Assembly (NCBI GenBank): GCA_964036195.1
Contig: OZ038452.1
Span: 19,293,785-19,357,784 of the forward strand
Source of the DNA: Sphaerolaimus hirsutus
Lineage: Eukaryota > Nematoda > Chromadorea > Monhysterida > Sphaerolaimidae
Length of the DNA: 64,000 nt
Direction: 5' to 3'
Shown piece after piece: positions 10,701-22,300 of the stretch. The position numbers and the translations under genes were made by a program. The notes beneath the pieces are model-generated. The model did no database searches. It worked only from the letters and a program-made list of their open reading frames with translations, and had not been told where the DNA came from. Position 1 is the stretch's first letter; every line of letters starts with the position of its first letter.

Positions 10701-13700
10701 CCAGGGGCTGCTGCACCTCCGGCGGCACAGAGTCCATCCTGCTAGCGTGTCTAGCTTACAGGAACTTGGCCTTCGAGAAGGGCATTGATAAACCCGAAAT
10801 GGTGGTTCCAGTGACCGCGCATGCCGCTTTTGATAAGGCCGGGTCCTATTTTGGGATCAAAGTGAAGCACGTGTCCATCGATGCGGATACTATGCAGGTG
10901 TGTCGTCGGCCCTGTGCCTGTAGACATGTAAACCTACTCGACATGTAGGTAAAGTAAAGCAAAAAAATAGTAACCATGTATAGATCCCAAAATAGCGATT
11001 TAAAGGTGAAAATTGACAAAATGGAACAAAAATGAATAATTTTGAGTGAAATTTTATGAAAAATCGCTCAAAATTTGCTTCATGTAAATAGATAGATAGC
11101 TGGGCTATTTGGGGAGCTGGGCTATTTGGGGAGGGGTGGCCCAGGGGAAACTAGCCAGAAAATTTGCCTCAGGATAGATTGATAGCTGGCCGATTTGTGG
11201 GGGGGGGCAGCCCCCCCCATTGGAGACCGTTGCATGGGTCTACATGTCGAGCAGGTTTACATGTCGAGGAAGCCTTTTTTTACATTTTGTCTAGGGAGCC
11301 TGCGACGTCTTTTCTAATGTATTGTTGCTATTACTTGCGATTTTGCACTTACAACCACTTGCGCACTGAACGCAGGCGAACGTGTGGGCGATGCGGCGCG
11401 CCATCGGCGCCAACACGTGCATGCTGGTCGGGTCGGCGCCCACCTTCCCGCACGGCACCATCGACCCGCTCGATGAAATATCTCGCCTGGGGCAGCGATA
11501 CGGCATTCCCGTGCACGTGGACGCCTGTCTTGGCGGATTTTTGCTGCCTTTCATGGAGCAGGCTGGATACGCTATAGGGCCGTTTGATTTCCGCCTTCCC
11601 GGCGTCATGTCGATTTCGTGCGATATGCATAAGGTCTGTAGGGTGGGTGTGACTGATGTCTGTGGGATTTCTGATTGTTTAAATAGTCCCAATGCAAATG
11701 TAGCTGACTAAAAAATACCCCATTTTCAGTACGGCTTCACTCCCAAGGGTGCGTCAGTGGTGATGTTTCGATCGGAGAAATTCCAGCACGCTGCTTACTT
11801 CAGCCAGACCGAATGGCCCGGCGGCATTTATGCATCACCCACGCTCGCTGGTCAGTCGCAAACATAATTCAGGTAGTTCTGGTATTCCGGTAGGTACGTA
11901 CCCAGAATTTTTGAACGGGGCGGTACAAAAATATTTATATTGTGCTATGTACCGTGTGGAGTACATTTGTATTTGTATTGGTATTTGTACTTCTGAAACA
12001 TACATACAAATGAGGGGACGGGGAAGTATTTAAAATTACCTACAGCATCGCTTCACAAAAGTACCATTCCTGGCACATTTGTTATCCGGCCCGCGAAGGG
12101 GGATGGGGCGCCTAAAAAAATTTTATTATAAATATTATGACCCTGGAATTGTATTATTTTGGAACTGGAATCATATACCGGTACTTATGTTGTTTTAGTT
12201 TTAATCAATGCATAATCCATATTTCTAATTATATATGAAAAAATGCATCAACTTTTACATCAAACTGTCATTCGTTCTGAAATTGAAATTTTGGTTCCAT
12301 TCCCATTCAGAACACTTCCATTCCCATGCACTGTGTAGCAGTGGTGCTAGTGCACATGTGCATCCAATCATGTGGTATCGTTTATCACAGGCAGTCGCTC
12401 TGGTCTGAATATTGCGCTATGCTGGGCGACCATGCTGTACTACGGCAAGGACGGCTACCGCAAGGCAACCGAGTTAATCATAGAGACTACACAGAAAATT
12501 CGCACTGAACTGGAGCAAATCGAAGGGCTGTCTTTGTATGGAACGAGCGAGGTGTCCGTGGTGGCTATCGGTGCGTTGTCGTTAGAATGCTTTGTTGGGT
12601 TAGGTAGAATAGATTGAATGTTAGCAAACCCCAGGGGGCAATCACAGAAACTGTAAAGTGTAAAGTGTCAAATATCAATCAAAACAAAAAAATTTTATTA
12701 CTGAACTAGCTTGACAATTGACACTCTACTTTACATTTGTCATGACTCATGACAATGACACTGCATGACATTTTACATGACATTTTACACCTTACAGGAT
12801 CTGGGATTGGCACCAGAGGATAGCCTACGTGATATTTATTTATTTACGATTTACCAATTTCAACATGTCTCCGCAGGCAGCGAAGCGTTCAACGTGTACC
12901 AGCTGGTGGACGAGTTGCACGCGCGCGGCTGGAACCTGAACTCGCTGCAGCACCCCGCCTCGTTCCACCTGGCCGTCACGCTCTACCACACCAAGCCCGG
13001 CGTGGCCGACTCGTTCATCAACGACGTCAAAGAGTGCACCACGCATCTGTTGAACAACCCGAAACCGGCGCAGGCGTCTAAGACGGTTAGATTCGTTTTT
13101 GTTTGTGTACGTCCCACAGATTGACGAGCACACTGCTATAGACGAACAACCACATAGGAAGGCTTGCAAAGTTGAGAAAGTTCCTGTAAAATGTGATGTT
13201 CATTGACATTTCAATTTATTGGATAATTGTAAATAGGGATAATATTTTATACGTCGCGTCAATCAGATTTACGCACAAATGAGCAGAGCCGTGCCATCTT
13301 TATTTTACTGAGTACCTAGTTCGGGCGAATGTAAATGTAAATGTATGTATTTATTACATGTGAATGTGAATGTTATAAATGCGTGAGCAGGCTGCCATGT
13401 ACGGGGTGGCCACGTCGATGCCCGACCGCGGCTTGGTGGCCGAGTGTGCGTTCGCGTTCCTGGACGCCTGCTACTCCACCTACTCGCCCGGCAGAGACGA
13501 ACGGTGAGCGTCGCACGTGGCAACCTCGCACTTTGTAAAACAAGTTACTTTGATAAGCTAACCTGTGAAAAAAGTACTGAAGGTTACGGGTTGCATTTTT
13601 ATAAAATAAATGCTGCTGATAAATGCATCATTTGAAGAAAAACACGTTTAAGTTCCCAATTTTGATTTTACCATTTTGATAACATTGCAGCTTTGCATCA

Positions 13701-14016
13701 GCAGGCTGAAGATCAGCTGATGCTGTCCATTTTCCGCGAGCGGACACGTTCTTTCAGTTAACGAACCCTTTCAATGAACACCGCTGCCAACCATAATCCA
13801 CAACACTACCTACACTATGCAGTCACTCCAAAATCGCGATTAATCCCCCCACGCAGAAAGACCTCCCGAGTGAATTCCTACGACCCATATAGTCGGCGCG
13901 AAAGCATGGACATGACCGCGGCCCATGGCGACTTCACGGCGGTGGCGGGCGGCGGCGGCGCCCTGTACGGCCTCATCGACAAGTTGGCTAGGTTGAGCGA
14001 GGAGACTGGCGAGTAG
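7761..14016 (+). CDS. SGPL1: Sphingosine-1-phosphate lyase, ten exons, complete
   Basis: Exons 7761-7947, 8932-9107, 10111-10233, 10583-10897, 11376-11633, 11730-11850, 12391-12570, 12877-13085, 13391-13503 and 13857-14016 give 613 residues in frame. This is a PLP enzyme of the ER membrane that cleaves sphingosine-1-phosphate to phosphoethanolamine and a long-chain aldehyde. The N-terminus has a membrane segment ([20 protein letters not shown], near residues 40-60). The catalytic domain shows [46 protein letters not shown] and SCDMHK. The last lysine matches the PLP-binding lysine of the family and falls exactly at the exon 5/6 junction, before YGFTPKGAS. Further on come [17 protein letters not shown] and KGWNLNQLQ-like [11 protein letters not shown]-terminal extension of about 45 residues beyond the human end is encoded by exon 10. 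Confidence 0.96.
7976..8286. mobile_element. Hairpin MITE, CTGGTGCCAGTTCCGCAAGTGG ends, SGPL1 intron 1
   Basis: It begins CTGGTGCCAGTTCCGCA and ends with inverted CCACTTGCGGAACTGGCC. The arms contain GCAAAAGT/ACTTTTGC words and form a long hairpin. Other copies: 15130-15326, 39277-39420 (half), 60288-60487, and a fragment at 23375-23430. Confidence 0.75.
8416..8576. mobile_element. Harbinger-like hairpin MITE, SGPL1 intron 1
   Basis: GGCCCCACACACGCTAGTTG at one end, inverted at the other, with TAA beside each end. The arms carry GACATCGACAC/GTGTCGATGTC. It lies four bases from the next copy. Confidence 0.7.
8581..8783. mobile_element. Harbinger-like hairpin MITE, adjacent second copy
   Basis: GGGCTCACACGCTAGTTGAC and inverted GTCAATTAGTGTGTGGGAGC. 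The body matches the interrupted element at 5551-6461. No coding capacity. Confidence 0.7.
9200..9975. repeat. Degenerate GATGAGT repeats in inverted arrangement, SGPL1 intron 2
   Basis: 9215-9300 carries ACTCATC words and 9763-9920 many GATGAGT/GATGAAT words, so the two zones are inverted relative to each other. Inside them, GACAGTGACTGGTCAGC (9355) pairs loosely with GCTGCTGTCACTGGCC (9623). This is probably an old terminal-repeat element with tandem words at its ends. No gene. Confidence 0.5.
10960..11265. mobile_element. Relic of the GATAGATAGCTG hAT-like family, SGPL1 intron 4
   Basis: Shares AAAATAGCGATT, GATAGATAGCTGG and a GGGGGGGGGCAGCCCCCCCC block with the intact element at 23771-24267. 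Ends are worn. Confidence 0.5.
11885..12125. mobile_element. Worn copy of the CAGGGACGTACGCAG family, SGPL1 intron 6
   Basis: GGTACGTACCCAGAATTTTTGA near the left and CTGGCACATTTGTTATCCGG near the right resemble the interior of 1097-1534. The right terminus is missing. Confidence 0.5.
12632..12815. mobile_element. CTGTAAARTGT hairpin MITE, SGPL1 intron 7
   Basis: CCAGGGGGCAATCACAG then CTGTAAAGTGTAAAGTGTC on the left. The inverted right end is CTTACAGGATCTGGGATTGG. Words such as TTTACATTTGTCATGAC alternate in the arms. It lies wholly inside the intron, away from both splice sites. Confidence 0.7.
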
Positions 14017-14398
14017 TTTTGATAATTTTTTTGTTTTAGGTTTGATTTGAGATGTTTTAGTATTTATTTGGAGATGTTTTGTGTGGTTTTTGAAGCTGTG
14101 TTTTTGACACGCATTGCGTTTGGTTTGCTCGCGTGTGCGAGTGTGTCGTCAAGCATAGCTCGTCTATTTCGGGCATTGTGCGTTCGTGTGACTTTGAGCT
14201 TCGCTGCACCTATTGGATGTGACGTGATGGCCCATTATAAATATTTACATCATTTAATACGAATCATTTAATCGTGAATTCAATGGGGTACAGATTTCTT
14301 CGGTAGAGTTTTTCATAGTTTGCATTTTTCACTGGAATTTTTAGTTAACTAAGATCGCGTCGCGTGCACCTGTGTCTAAAAGCTATATTATTCATAGC

Positions 14399-14404
14399 TT
14401 TATT
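14399..14404 (-). terminator. Candidate AATAAA polyadenylation signal of the LC8-like gene
   Basis: AATAAA on the minus strand, about 217 nt past the stop codon at 14621-14623. It is the only such hexamer I noticed between the two convergent stop codons. Confidence 0.4.
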
Positions 14405-14620
14405 GTGAACTTATCGATTTCTCGCATATAACCATAGTAAACAATGCTTTCCCAATTTGCAACATGTTCAATAATTCCACCAAAAACTCATTTCCAGCTA
14501 CCACACTATCATAAGTACAGTATTTACGTTAATACACTCACCACCCAAGTCAATCTAAATTTCCTCACTTAGGTAGTCAGATTCACAATCACACCCTCAT
14601 TCACATTGTCTTATATTTAT

Positions 14621-15526
14621 CTAGGTGCTCTTGAACAGGAGCACGGACCTGTGGTTGGCGAGCATGTAGATGAAGAAGCCCTGGTGGTGGGTCACGTACG
14701 AGCCGAATTTGCGGCCCACCACGCAGTGCCACGGCGGCGGGTACTGGCTGTCCATTTGCTGCGAGCGGAGACTTTTTTTTGTTTTAGTCATTACGGCATA
14801 GCCTGTGCACTATGATCGTGGACAGAATGCTTGTGCTACAGCTTTCTGAATAGTAACTGGATAGGGTGTCGTGACTTCTACACTACATTCACGGCCATAC
14901 TGATAAAGCATTAGTATGAAAAAATACGCTTATGCGTGAATTAGTGCTTCTCTGTCCGGTAATTCGACTGCAGATAATAAGAAGCCGCCGCCACCAATCA
15001 GCGCGCCAAATAGCCCTGGTGCCACTTTCAGACCCTGTAAATTGTCAAATGTCATGAAAAATCTCAAACGTCATGTAAAATGCCATAGAAAATAGCAAAG
15101 GGCATTTTACGGTGTCTGTTAGTGCCGCCAGGTGCCGGTTCCGCAAGTGGAAAAGTTAAGAGTTGATTAAAATGATAAATGATAAGTTAAGAGTAAAGTT
15201 AAAAGTTTAAGAGTTGAGTAAAATCATTTGTCGTTTTACTCAACTCTTAACTCATAACTTGTCATTTGTATTTTACTCAACTCTTAAGTTTTAACTCTTA
15301 ACTTTTCCACTTGCGGAACTGGCCCCAGTTCTGCCTCCCAGCCCACAGGCGTCACACGGACCTTCTTAATGGCCTGCGCCATTTCCAAGTCGTCGAGGTC
15401 GTCCGCGCTGCCGCCGTCGGGCCAGAGCACCTTGGCCGCGATCGCCGTGGCCGTTTGTTTCATCCGCTCCGGCATGTCGCAGTACTTCACTTTGATTTCT
15501 GACTCGTGCGGGATGCGCGCCGACAC
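14621..15526 (-). CDS. Dynein light chain LC8-like, last two exons (5' part not found)
   Basis: Exons 15526-15362 and 14758-14621 join in phase 0 to about 100 residues ending LLFKST and a stop. The motifs CDMPERMKQTATAIA (family ADMSEEMQQDAVECA), AQAIKK, then PPPWHCVVGRKFGSYVTHHQ and FFIYMLANHRSVLLFKS are those of DYNLL/LC8, here with GFFIYM for KHFIYF. LC8 is a dimeric hub that binds TQT-type peptides and is part of dynein. The stretch WPDGGSADDLDDLE replaces the usual EKYNIEKD linker and is longer, so this is a diverged paralogue. A splice acceptor (CCACCAG) lies right before codon GTG at 15526, so at least one upstream exon carries the start; I could not find it. The gene is tail to tail with SGPL1, 604 bp between stops. 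Confidence 0.85.
15014..15129. mobile_element. Short CTGTAAARTGT hairpin MITE in the LC8-like intron
   Basis: CTGGTGCCACTTTCAGACCC then TGTAAATTGTCAAATGTC on the left, with an inverted GGCATTTTACGGTGTCTG arm. It abuts the next MITE directly. Confidence 0.6.
15130..15326. mobile_element. CAGTTCCGCAAGTGG hairpin MITE in the LC8-like intron
   Basis: AGGTGCCGGTTCCGCAAGTGG-type left end and CCACTTGCGGAACTGGCCCC right end. Long arms of AAGTTAAGAGT/ACTCTTAACTT give an almost perfect hairpin. It stops about 35 bp short of the exon's splice donor. Confidence 0.75.
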
Positions 15527-16530
15527 CTGGTGGGGGGGGGGGGGTTGTGGAGAGATGAAGATTGTATTTACGATTTGTTATAGTGTAATTGGGGCTGTTT
15601 GAAGTTCTTCCCTGATGATATTGCGGGTTCGTTCTGTATTCTATATCACAAATGTTTGAATCATAAGCGGTCATTGGTCCTGTTCCAGCTTGGAACATGT
15701 GAATACTTCTTCACAATAGATTAAATTAAAAAGGAACCAATTAAAAATGCATCACCATAATTACAGTGGCTTTTCATATGTACTTGTAATTTCTTGAGAA
15801 AAAGCTGAAAACGAAAACTGAAAATTTTTGGGAAGATGTATTTGTCTTGGAACCCCGTCATGTCTTTTACTGAGTATTCTATGCTTTGTTTATGCGTGTA
15901 GTGTGTTTCTGCATGTGAAGTGTTGTTTTCGCATTTTTGGATGTACTGTGAGTACAGCGGTAGTCTTTCCAGATTTATCTATCGGGTGTCTAGCCGCCTT
16001 CGACTGATCGTAAATACCTGATCTTACTGATGAGATACTACGCACTGCTATTACTCACGCATGGTGGGCGAAAAACGCCCACAGTATACGAAGATATATT
16101 TATGCCTGTATACTACATGGCAAGACAAATCTTTCGCGTGAATTAACTTAAGCCACAGTTAAGACAACAAACTGAAGACTTCATCTGATAATTGTCCATG
16201 CCTTGCACAGTCGCGGTTCAAATCGCAACTTTTTCACTTTTATTTATTTTCACTTTGAGGTTTATTGGGATTCTTTCAGTTAAATTCCATTCTGTGTGGA
16301 TGTGGAAATCGGAATACTTTTCCAATCGGATTTTTCCCATACTTTATGACGAAACACTTTATTGATGAACTCTGTAATTACACATATTTTGCGGCACAGC
16401 ATTGAAATGGAATACACGTAATGTTGCTATCGCGAAAACCCATTTGAAAATGTATTGATAATTCAGTGTGATGTTACTAATGATATTTATGGAACAAGCC
16501 TGATCAGTAACATATTTATATTTACTACAT
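15527..16530. other. Upstream of the LC8-like exons, no feature recognised
   Basis: A G run (15531-15544, pyrimidine tract of the acceptor on the minus strand) is followed by unique AT-rich DNA. I looked for a first exon with a matching phase-0 donor and found no convincing one. Confidence 0.4.
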
Positions 16531-17102
16531 ACCGTATTACCTCCAATAGTAGGCATATGCTTCAATAAGAAGCATTCTTCTGATAAGAGTTATGCTTTTT
16601 TGTACGTGAATAAATTTTAGGCATTGCTCCAATAAAACAGGTACCTATATCTCCAATTATAAGCACGGCTGTCAGCGTGCCAGAAATCTGACGAAATAAA
16701 TCTGGCGTGCATCCATCTAATAAGAGGTATACTCGGCGGACCGCCCGCTATGCATTTTTCTGGAGGAAACACTACTTTATGACGTCATCGTTAAAAGATA
16801 AAAATTGTTGCCACAAAAACGAAAAACCATTTCAGGAAAAAAACATTCGTCGCTTGTACACGACTCCGCCTTTTTCTTTTTAAAATATTTTTCTTTTTTG
16901 TGAAATGGCAAAATGAGTGCGAGGGCAGAGGATCATGTCCGCCAAGTATATCCTACTCGCGCGTTATCGACTAAGACATAAATAATTTTGGGCACATACT
17001 TTGTAGTCCACCGAGTATAGGTATTTATCCTCTCATTGTAGGTGCAGAAAAAAGTGGCGAAATCACAATAGGAGGTATACCTACTATTGGAGGTAATACG
17101 GT
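16531..17102. mobile_element. ACCGTATT-ended MITE with a nested second element
   Basis: ACCGTATTACCTCCAATAGTAG on the left and the inverse, CTATTGGAGGTAATACGGT, on the right. A different element (16722-17025) sits in the middle. Confidence 0.7.
16722..17025. mobile_element. TATACTCGGCGGACCGC family element, nested
   Basis: Left TATACTCGGCGGACCGCCCGC, right TAGTCCACCGAGTATA. The interior words GGAAACACTAC, TGACGTCATC, CTTGTACACGACTCCGCC and TTTTTC recur in the copies at 26336-26590 and 56995-57255. Confidence 0.65.
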
Positions 17103-17152
17103 CACGTGAAATAAGTAGATATTAGTATACGAGTGCATAGCACTCTAAAAAT

Positions 17153-17490
17153 ACCGTATTTGCTTGAATAATCCCCCATCGAAAAATCCCACCTTGAATA
17201 ATTCCCTTCTGTTAAATATGTAGGTGAGGAGAAAATAATTCCTCCCCTCGAATAATCCTTTCTTTAGGCATACGATAAATTTGTTGTGTCCAATTTGAAC
17301 AAAAAAAAGCCTGTGATTTTGTTAATAGAGCATATTTCGTGAAATGAGTTGATAGACACATGATATTGAAAATTTTGACGAAATATTGATCCCCCCCGAC
17401 GCTGACTAATTCTCCCCTTGATTAGTTCCCCCCTTCAAAAATGTCTGCCGAAATAATCATACCCCAGGCGGTTATTCAAGCAAATACGGT
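17153..17490. mobile_element. ACCGTATTTGCTTGAATAATCC MITE
   Basis: Inverted ends ACCGTATTTGCTTGAATAAT and ATTCAAGCAAATACGGT, with CCCCC-containing subterminal words (AATAATCCCCC). TA dinucleotides flank both ends, which would fit a Tc1/mariner-type origin. Relatives: 20332-20721, 32363-32695, 46855-47227, 55741-56026. Confidence 0.7.
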
Positions 17491-17889
17491 ACCATATTTG
17501 TTCAAATAATATGTACAGTAAGTAAACATTCTGGCCAGGGTTGGTTTTATAAAAATCATTTGTATACAAATTGTATAAAAATGTATTTAATTTTAATTTT
17601 ATTCTTGTTTCATTTTATTTTATTTTATTCCGAAATCATAAAAAAACAATAAAATTGAACCATTTTACAAAGTTTTTACAAAAATGTACAGAAATTTTAC
17701 AAAAAATCAGAATCTTGCATGCAAGGCCAGGAAAACTTTTTTAATTAGACCTAAACATGAAAAACGTGTGACAAATCTTTCCATTACTTTGCAGAACTTA
17801 CATGCAGTAGGTAGTTCCATGCAATAGGTAGCAAGTGTAAAGTAACAATTATTGATAATAATGGTTTGCATTTTCATTAGAAGGAGTAC

Positions 17890-18290
17890 TGGAGTGTGCA
17901 GGGCACATTTGTAAAATGTCATGCAAAGTGTCAATTGTCATGATGAATGTAAAGTAAAGAGTCAATTGACATCTCAAATGTCAAGCAAAGTGTCAATTGT
18001 CATTATAAATGTCATGCAGTGTCAATTGTGTATCCGATTCTTGTGTTTTTTGTATCCAAATCTATTTTTTGTATCCAAATCTTTTTTTGTATCCAAATGT
18101 TGGTTTTGTATCCAAATCTTATGTCAACAACAAGATTTGGATACAAAACATAAGATTTGAATACAATTTGCTTGACAGTTGCCACTTAAATTGTTATTTG
18201 TCATGACAATTGACACTTTACTTTACATTTGTCATGACAATTGACACTTTGCATGACATTTGACACTTTACAGGGCTTGGGACTGATCCA
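17890..18290. mobile_element. Long CTGTAAARTGT hairpin MITE with GTATCCAAATCTTA core
   Basis: Arms of AAAGTGTCAATTGTCATG and inverse. The centre has GTATCCAAATCTTA words repeated and inverted. The right end is CACTTTACAGGGCTTGGGAC. The same core is present at 39853-40188. AT-rich low-complexity DNA follows to about 18530. Confidence 0.65.
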
Positions 18291-18618
18291 ACTCCATGGA
18301 TAAACATGTTGAACCATAAGCAACAAGAGAAAAATTTTACAAAAATTATGAATTTGTATACAATTTTTACAAAAATATGAATTTGTATACAATTTTACAA
18401 AAATTTTACAAAAATTCGAATTTTTATACAATTTTTATTTTTATTTTGAAATCTTCCATTTTATTTTATTTTATTCTCAAATTTTCCATTTTATTTTTAT
18501 TTTATTTTTATTTTTTTCTGAGTTTGCCAACCCTGATTCTGGCACGTTTGCTTTCAGTTGTTGGAATAAATACCCAGTTATTGCTTATACATGTACATTC
18601 ATCACATCAACCTTCACG

Positions 18619-19344
18619 TAGGGTTGGAAAAAAAACGTTTTTTTTTAACTCGATGTTTTTTTAAAAAAAAACAACGTTTTTTTTATAAAAAAAACGTTGT
18701 TTTTTTTAAAAAAACGTTGTTTTTTTTTTAAAACGTTTTTTTTTAAAAGCTCCCAGATATGACCTAGTGTCAACATATATAGGTATATCAGACACTGGCA
18801 ATACTCTGTGATGTTAAATATGACCATATAATGGCTGTGGAGCCAAGGGATAGCATTATAAGTGGTGATTTGTGTCAAAAATATCCATTTTTCGTCGACA
18901 TATCGTTCGTATATCGCCTTATAGTCGAATGTTCGTGACTTCAGGTAAAGTTTGGCACGGAATGGTGATCAAACAAGGTTATAAAAGGAGGTTGTTACTT
19001 TGGGGGTGAAGTTACACACTGTGGAGGTACATGGAAGCACATTACCTCAATATTATATATTACAGCAACATATGTCGGCTTATTCACCCATGGTAGCACA
19101 TAGAAATGGATGTTTTGATACTAAAAATGCAACAAAACCAATGAAAACAACCACCAATGTCAATTTGTGTGTGAAATTGCGCGCTTGCGCGCAAAAATTT
19201 TGCAAAATACCTAGTGCTTAGTACTAAAAATTTCGGCCGATGTTTTTTGTTTTTTTAAAACATTTCGGACGTCATGTTTTTTTAAAAAAAACAACGTTTT
19301 TTTTATATAAAAAAACGTTTAAAAAAAAACATCGGCCAACCCTA
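18619..19344. mobile_element. hAT-like MITE, TAGGGTTGG ends, 726 bp
   Basis: TAGGGTTGGAAAA at the left, GGCCAACCCTA at the right, with a perfect 8-bp duplication CCTTCACG (18611-18618, 19345-19352). It ends 28 bp past the alpha-arrestin stop codon, so it probably lies in that gene's 3' UTR. Confidence 0.88.
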
Positions 19345-19371
19345 CCTTCACGATTTTAAAAATGTTTCCAT

Positions 19372-22300
19372 TCAAGTTCCAACACCAATGGACTCATTTC
19401 CAATGGCTTCCTCGTAGCTCGGCGGTTGCAGGGGAATATACCCCGCCCCCAATGCACTTGGCACTTCGCCAGAACTGTCGTTCACTTGCTGCGAGACCTC
19501 ATAGGCCGGTGGGGGCGACAATCTGCTATCGACACCATTTATGGATGGATGTGCATGTAGGGGGTGCTCATCGATGCCTGGCGGCGGCGTAGATCGATTA
19601 AGTGGGATCGTGCCTGTCAAAGTGATGATAGGGGTCACTTTAATTCTCCAAATGCGTTCTCGCTATGGTGCTACACACACTGGGTGTCAACTGGTTTCCA
19701 TGTCAATTCAGATTTTATTCGACGAGTGTCAGGATAAGTTGTCAAGTGCACACGCGGCAATGTTTGGAAAAGGATTAATATCGGTATGTGCATTTGAACT
19801 TCAACTCCAACATTCGAACAGAGACCCATCAACTAAAACATGAACGAAAACCAGTCGACACAGTCGACGCCCGATGTCATTGTCAACTACTGTGTAGAAC
19901 AAATACGTTGACCTACCCACGATCACAGGTGCATTCAGTGTGATCAGTGGCTTCTTGGAGCCCTTCCTGGTGGCCACGTTCACCTCCACGTAGTAGTCGA
20001 CCTCTATGAGGTCGGCCTCGTTGAAAGTGGGCACCACTGCCGGAATGTACAGCGTCGGTTGAAATCGACGCGGTTCGCACGCTGCGTGAGTATCATTGTC
20101 TTAATCTTATGTGGAGTTTGGTCAATCTGATTGTTCAGACATGCCAATCAAATATTTATCATCTCAGGTGCCATCACCCAAACCAATACTCACCAACTCC
20201 TTGCCCAATCTGTGGTGTTACTTGGTCGCCAGCTGTCAAACACTGCACCGAAGTGACTTTCCTCACGTTTACCTTGCTACCGTACCTGTAGTCATTCACT
20301 GTTCACTTTCCATTACAACTTGCGAATCAATACCGTATTTCGTCGAAATAACCCCAGGGGGTTATTTTTTCAGAGTGCAAATTTTGAGGGGGGCTTATTC
20401 GAGGGAGGTTTATTATTTCCCCATAAATTTTAGAGACGCATCGTAAATAGTAAAGATGGGCTTTTACATAACCAAAACTGGTAATAAACGTGATAAAATG
20501 AATATATTAAGACGTATCAACGTAGATGGTTTGTGTAGCTGCGATGCATATTGGCATCAATAAATACATCATGTACGTATTTACAATGTATAAATACACG
20601 ATGTACTTTATTCCAGACGGTAGGTATTTCCAGGGGGTTACTTTTGCCTCCAGGGGTTTTTAAAAGACCTGGTGGTATTGCGAGGGGGTTAATTCAAGGA
20701 GGTATTTCGAGGAAATACGGTAATTTATGAAAAATGTGAACCTGTGAGACTGGATCATAAGCGCCTGACATCGCACCCGCTGCATGAGGGAAATTCGCAT
20801 GGATTTTAGGGAAGTGGCTGTGTTGTTCCGCAGGTCGATGGTCATAGACAGAGCCTGGCCTGAATAAGTGTGGCTTGTTTAACTGTGTTTCCCGTGTGAC
20901 TAATTAAGCCATGACCGAAATTCAAATTACCCGATTAGAAAAACTTGAATGTTGCTAAAAAAGTGGCCACACTGGTTACACCATTTTTGGTTCAGAGTAA
21001 GTTTGCGACTGAGTAAGCAGAAATGGCTCACATGTCGAATTAAGCTGTGGTTTTATCACCATTGTGGGCAGTGTTGCAGTGAAATCTGACCTCTGCCGGT
21101 GTTCCAAATGGGGCAATATGACATTCGTTCCAACTGACCAGGCACGTAGCCCTGCTGCTGCAGCATGAGCACCGCCTCCACGCACCCGTTCATCGGTCTG
21201 AAACAACACCGGCTAGCGTATTGTTTGCTTGCGTGCCGCAGACACGACTCGAGCGCGTCGGGCACCGCGTTCAAGTTGAACGGCCGCACCACGGCGAACA
21301 CCTCTTTGCACGTGAATTTGGTCTGCTGCCACTCGCTGATGTGCGCCTGCGAGTGAGAGTAGTGATTTGTCAATGTCAATGTCAAATCTTATTTATGAGT
21401 AGGGTGCCAACTTTCCGTTTTCTGTTTCCGTTTGCGCAACCAAATTTTTCCCGTTTCCGTTTTCCGGTCGCTAGATTTTTCTCCTGTTTTCCCTGCTCCA
21501 TTTTCCGACTTTTTCGTCTTCGACTTCCGTTTTCCATTTTCCGTCTCAATTTTCTGTTTTTTTCCGCCTTTTCCGTTCTTTTCCGCCTTTTTCCTCAATT
21601 TTATTTTGCATTGATGTTTCCGTACGACGTGACGTGACTTACCTTGACAAAGTATCTGATGGTGCCCGGGGCGTCGCTGGAATCAAAAGAAGTCGGCAAG
21701 TCATCGGGCAACTCAAAACAGAACTGGAACTGATAATTGCCCGGCATCAGCTGAGGTCGCTTCGCATTATCAATAGAGCCATTAATCTTGATCGGTTTAA
21801 TCCTCAATCCCCTCCTAGCAATGGAAATGCAATCGTCCACCAAATCATGTTGTTCCAATTGTACTGGGTTCGATTTCTCATACAGCGTGATGCGTTTGTC
21901 AAAGTAGATTCTCTCTGTGGAGTAGGGCACGTTGCGCATGGTGGCGCCCCTGGCGGCGTTGTGACTGGCGCCGGACGTGTGCGTGTGGTACGGCTCGTTG
22001 GAGCTCGATCGTCGACTAGTGACGCCTCGCTGAAGTGACGAACGCCTGCCTGTGTGGGTGTGAGCGTGGTGAGCATTTTGCATCGGTGTAAAATTAATTT
22101 TTGTGTAGCCCATTTCAGATTTCATTATTATGAACCAACTTTTTTAAAATGGATTAATATGTAAATATTTAGCTAAAAAAAATACTTTCCAGTATCGGTG
22201 TTTTCGAGAGGTACAGTAATATGGAGCGGAAAGCCAGGTGCGCATCCTTCTGATACCAGGGGGCAGATTTAATACTCCCTACAGATTTGTAGGGTAGGGC

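Noticed and set aside
14925-15030. Minus-strand reading LKVAPGLFGALIGGGGFLLS as an extra exon of the LC8-like gene
   Set aside because: It starts inside a MITE end, and exons 15526-15362 and 14758-14621 already join in phase 0 across the conserved IKK..PPPWHC junction.
15366-15698. 110-residue minus-strand frame upstream of the LC8-like exon
   Set aside because: It is an off-frame shadow of the LC8 exon running through the acceptor's pyrimidine tract.
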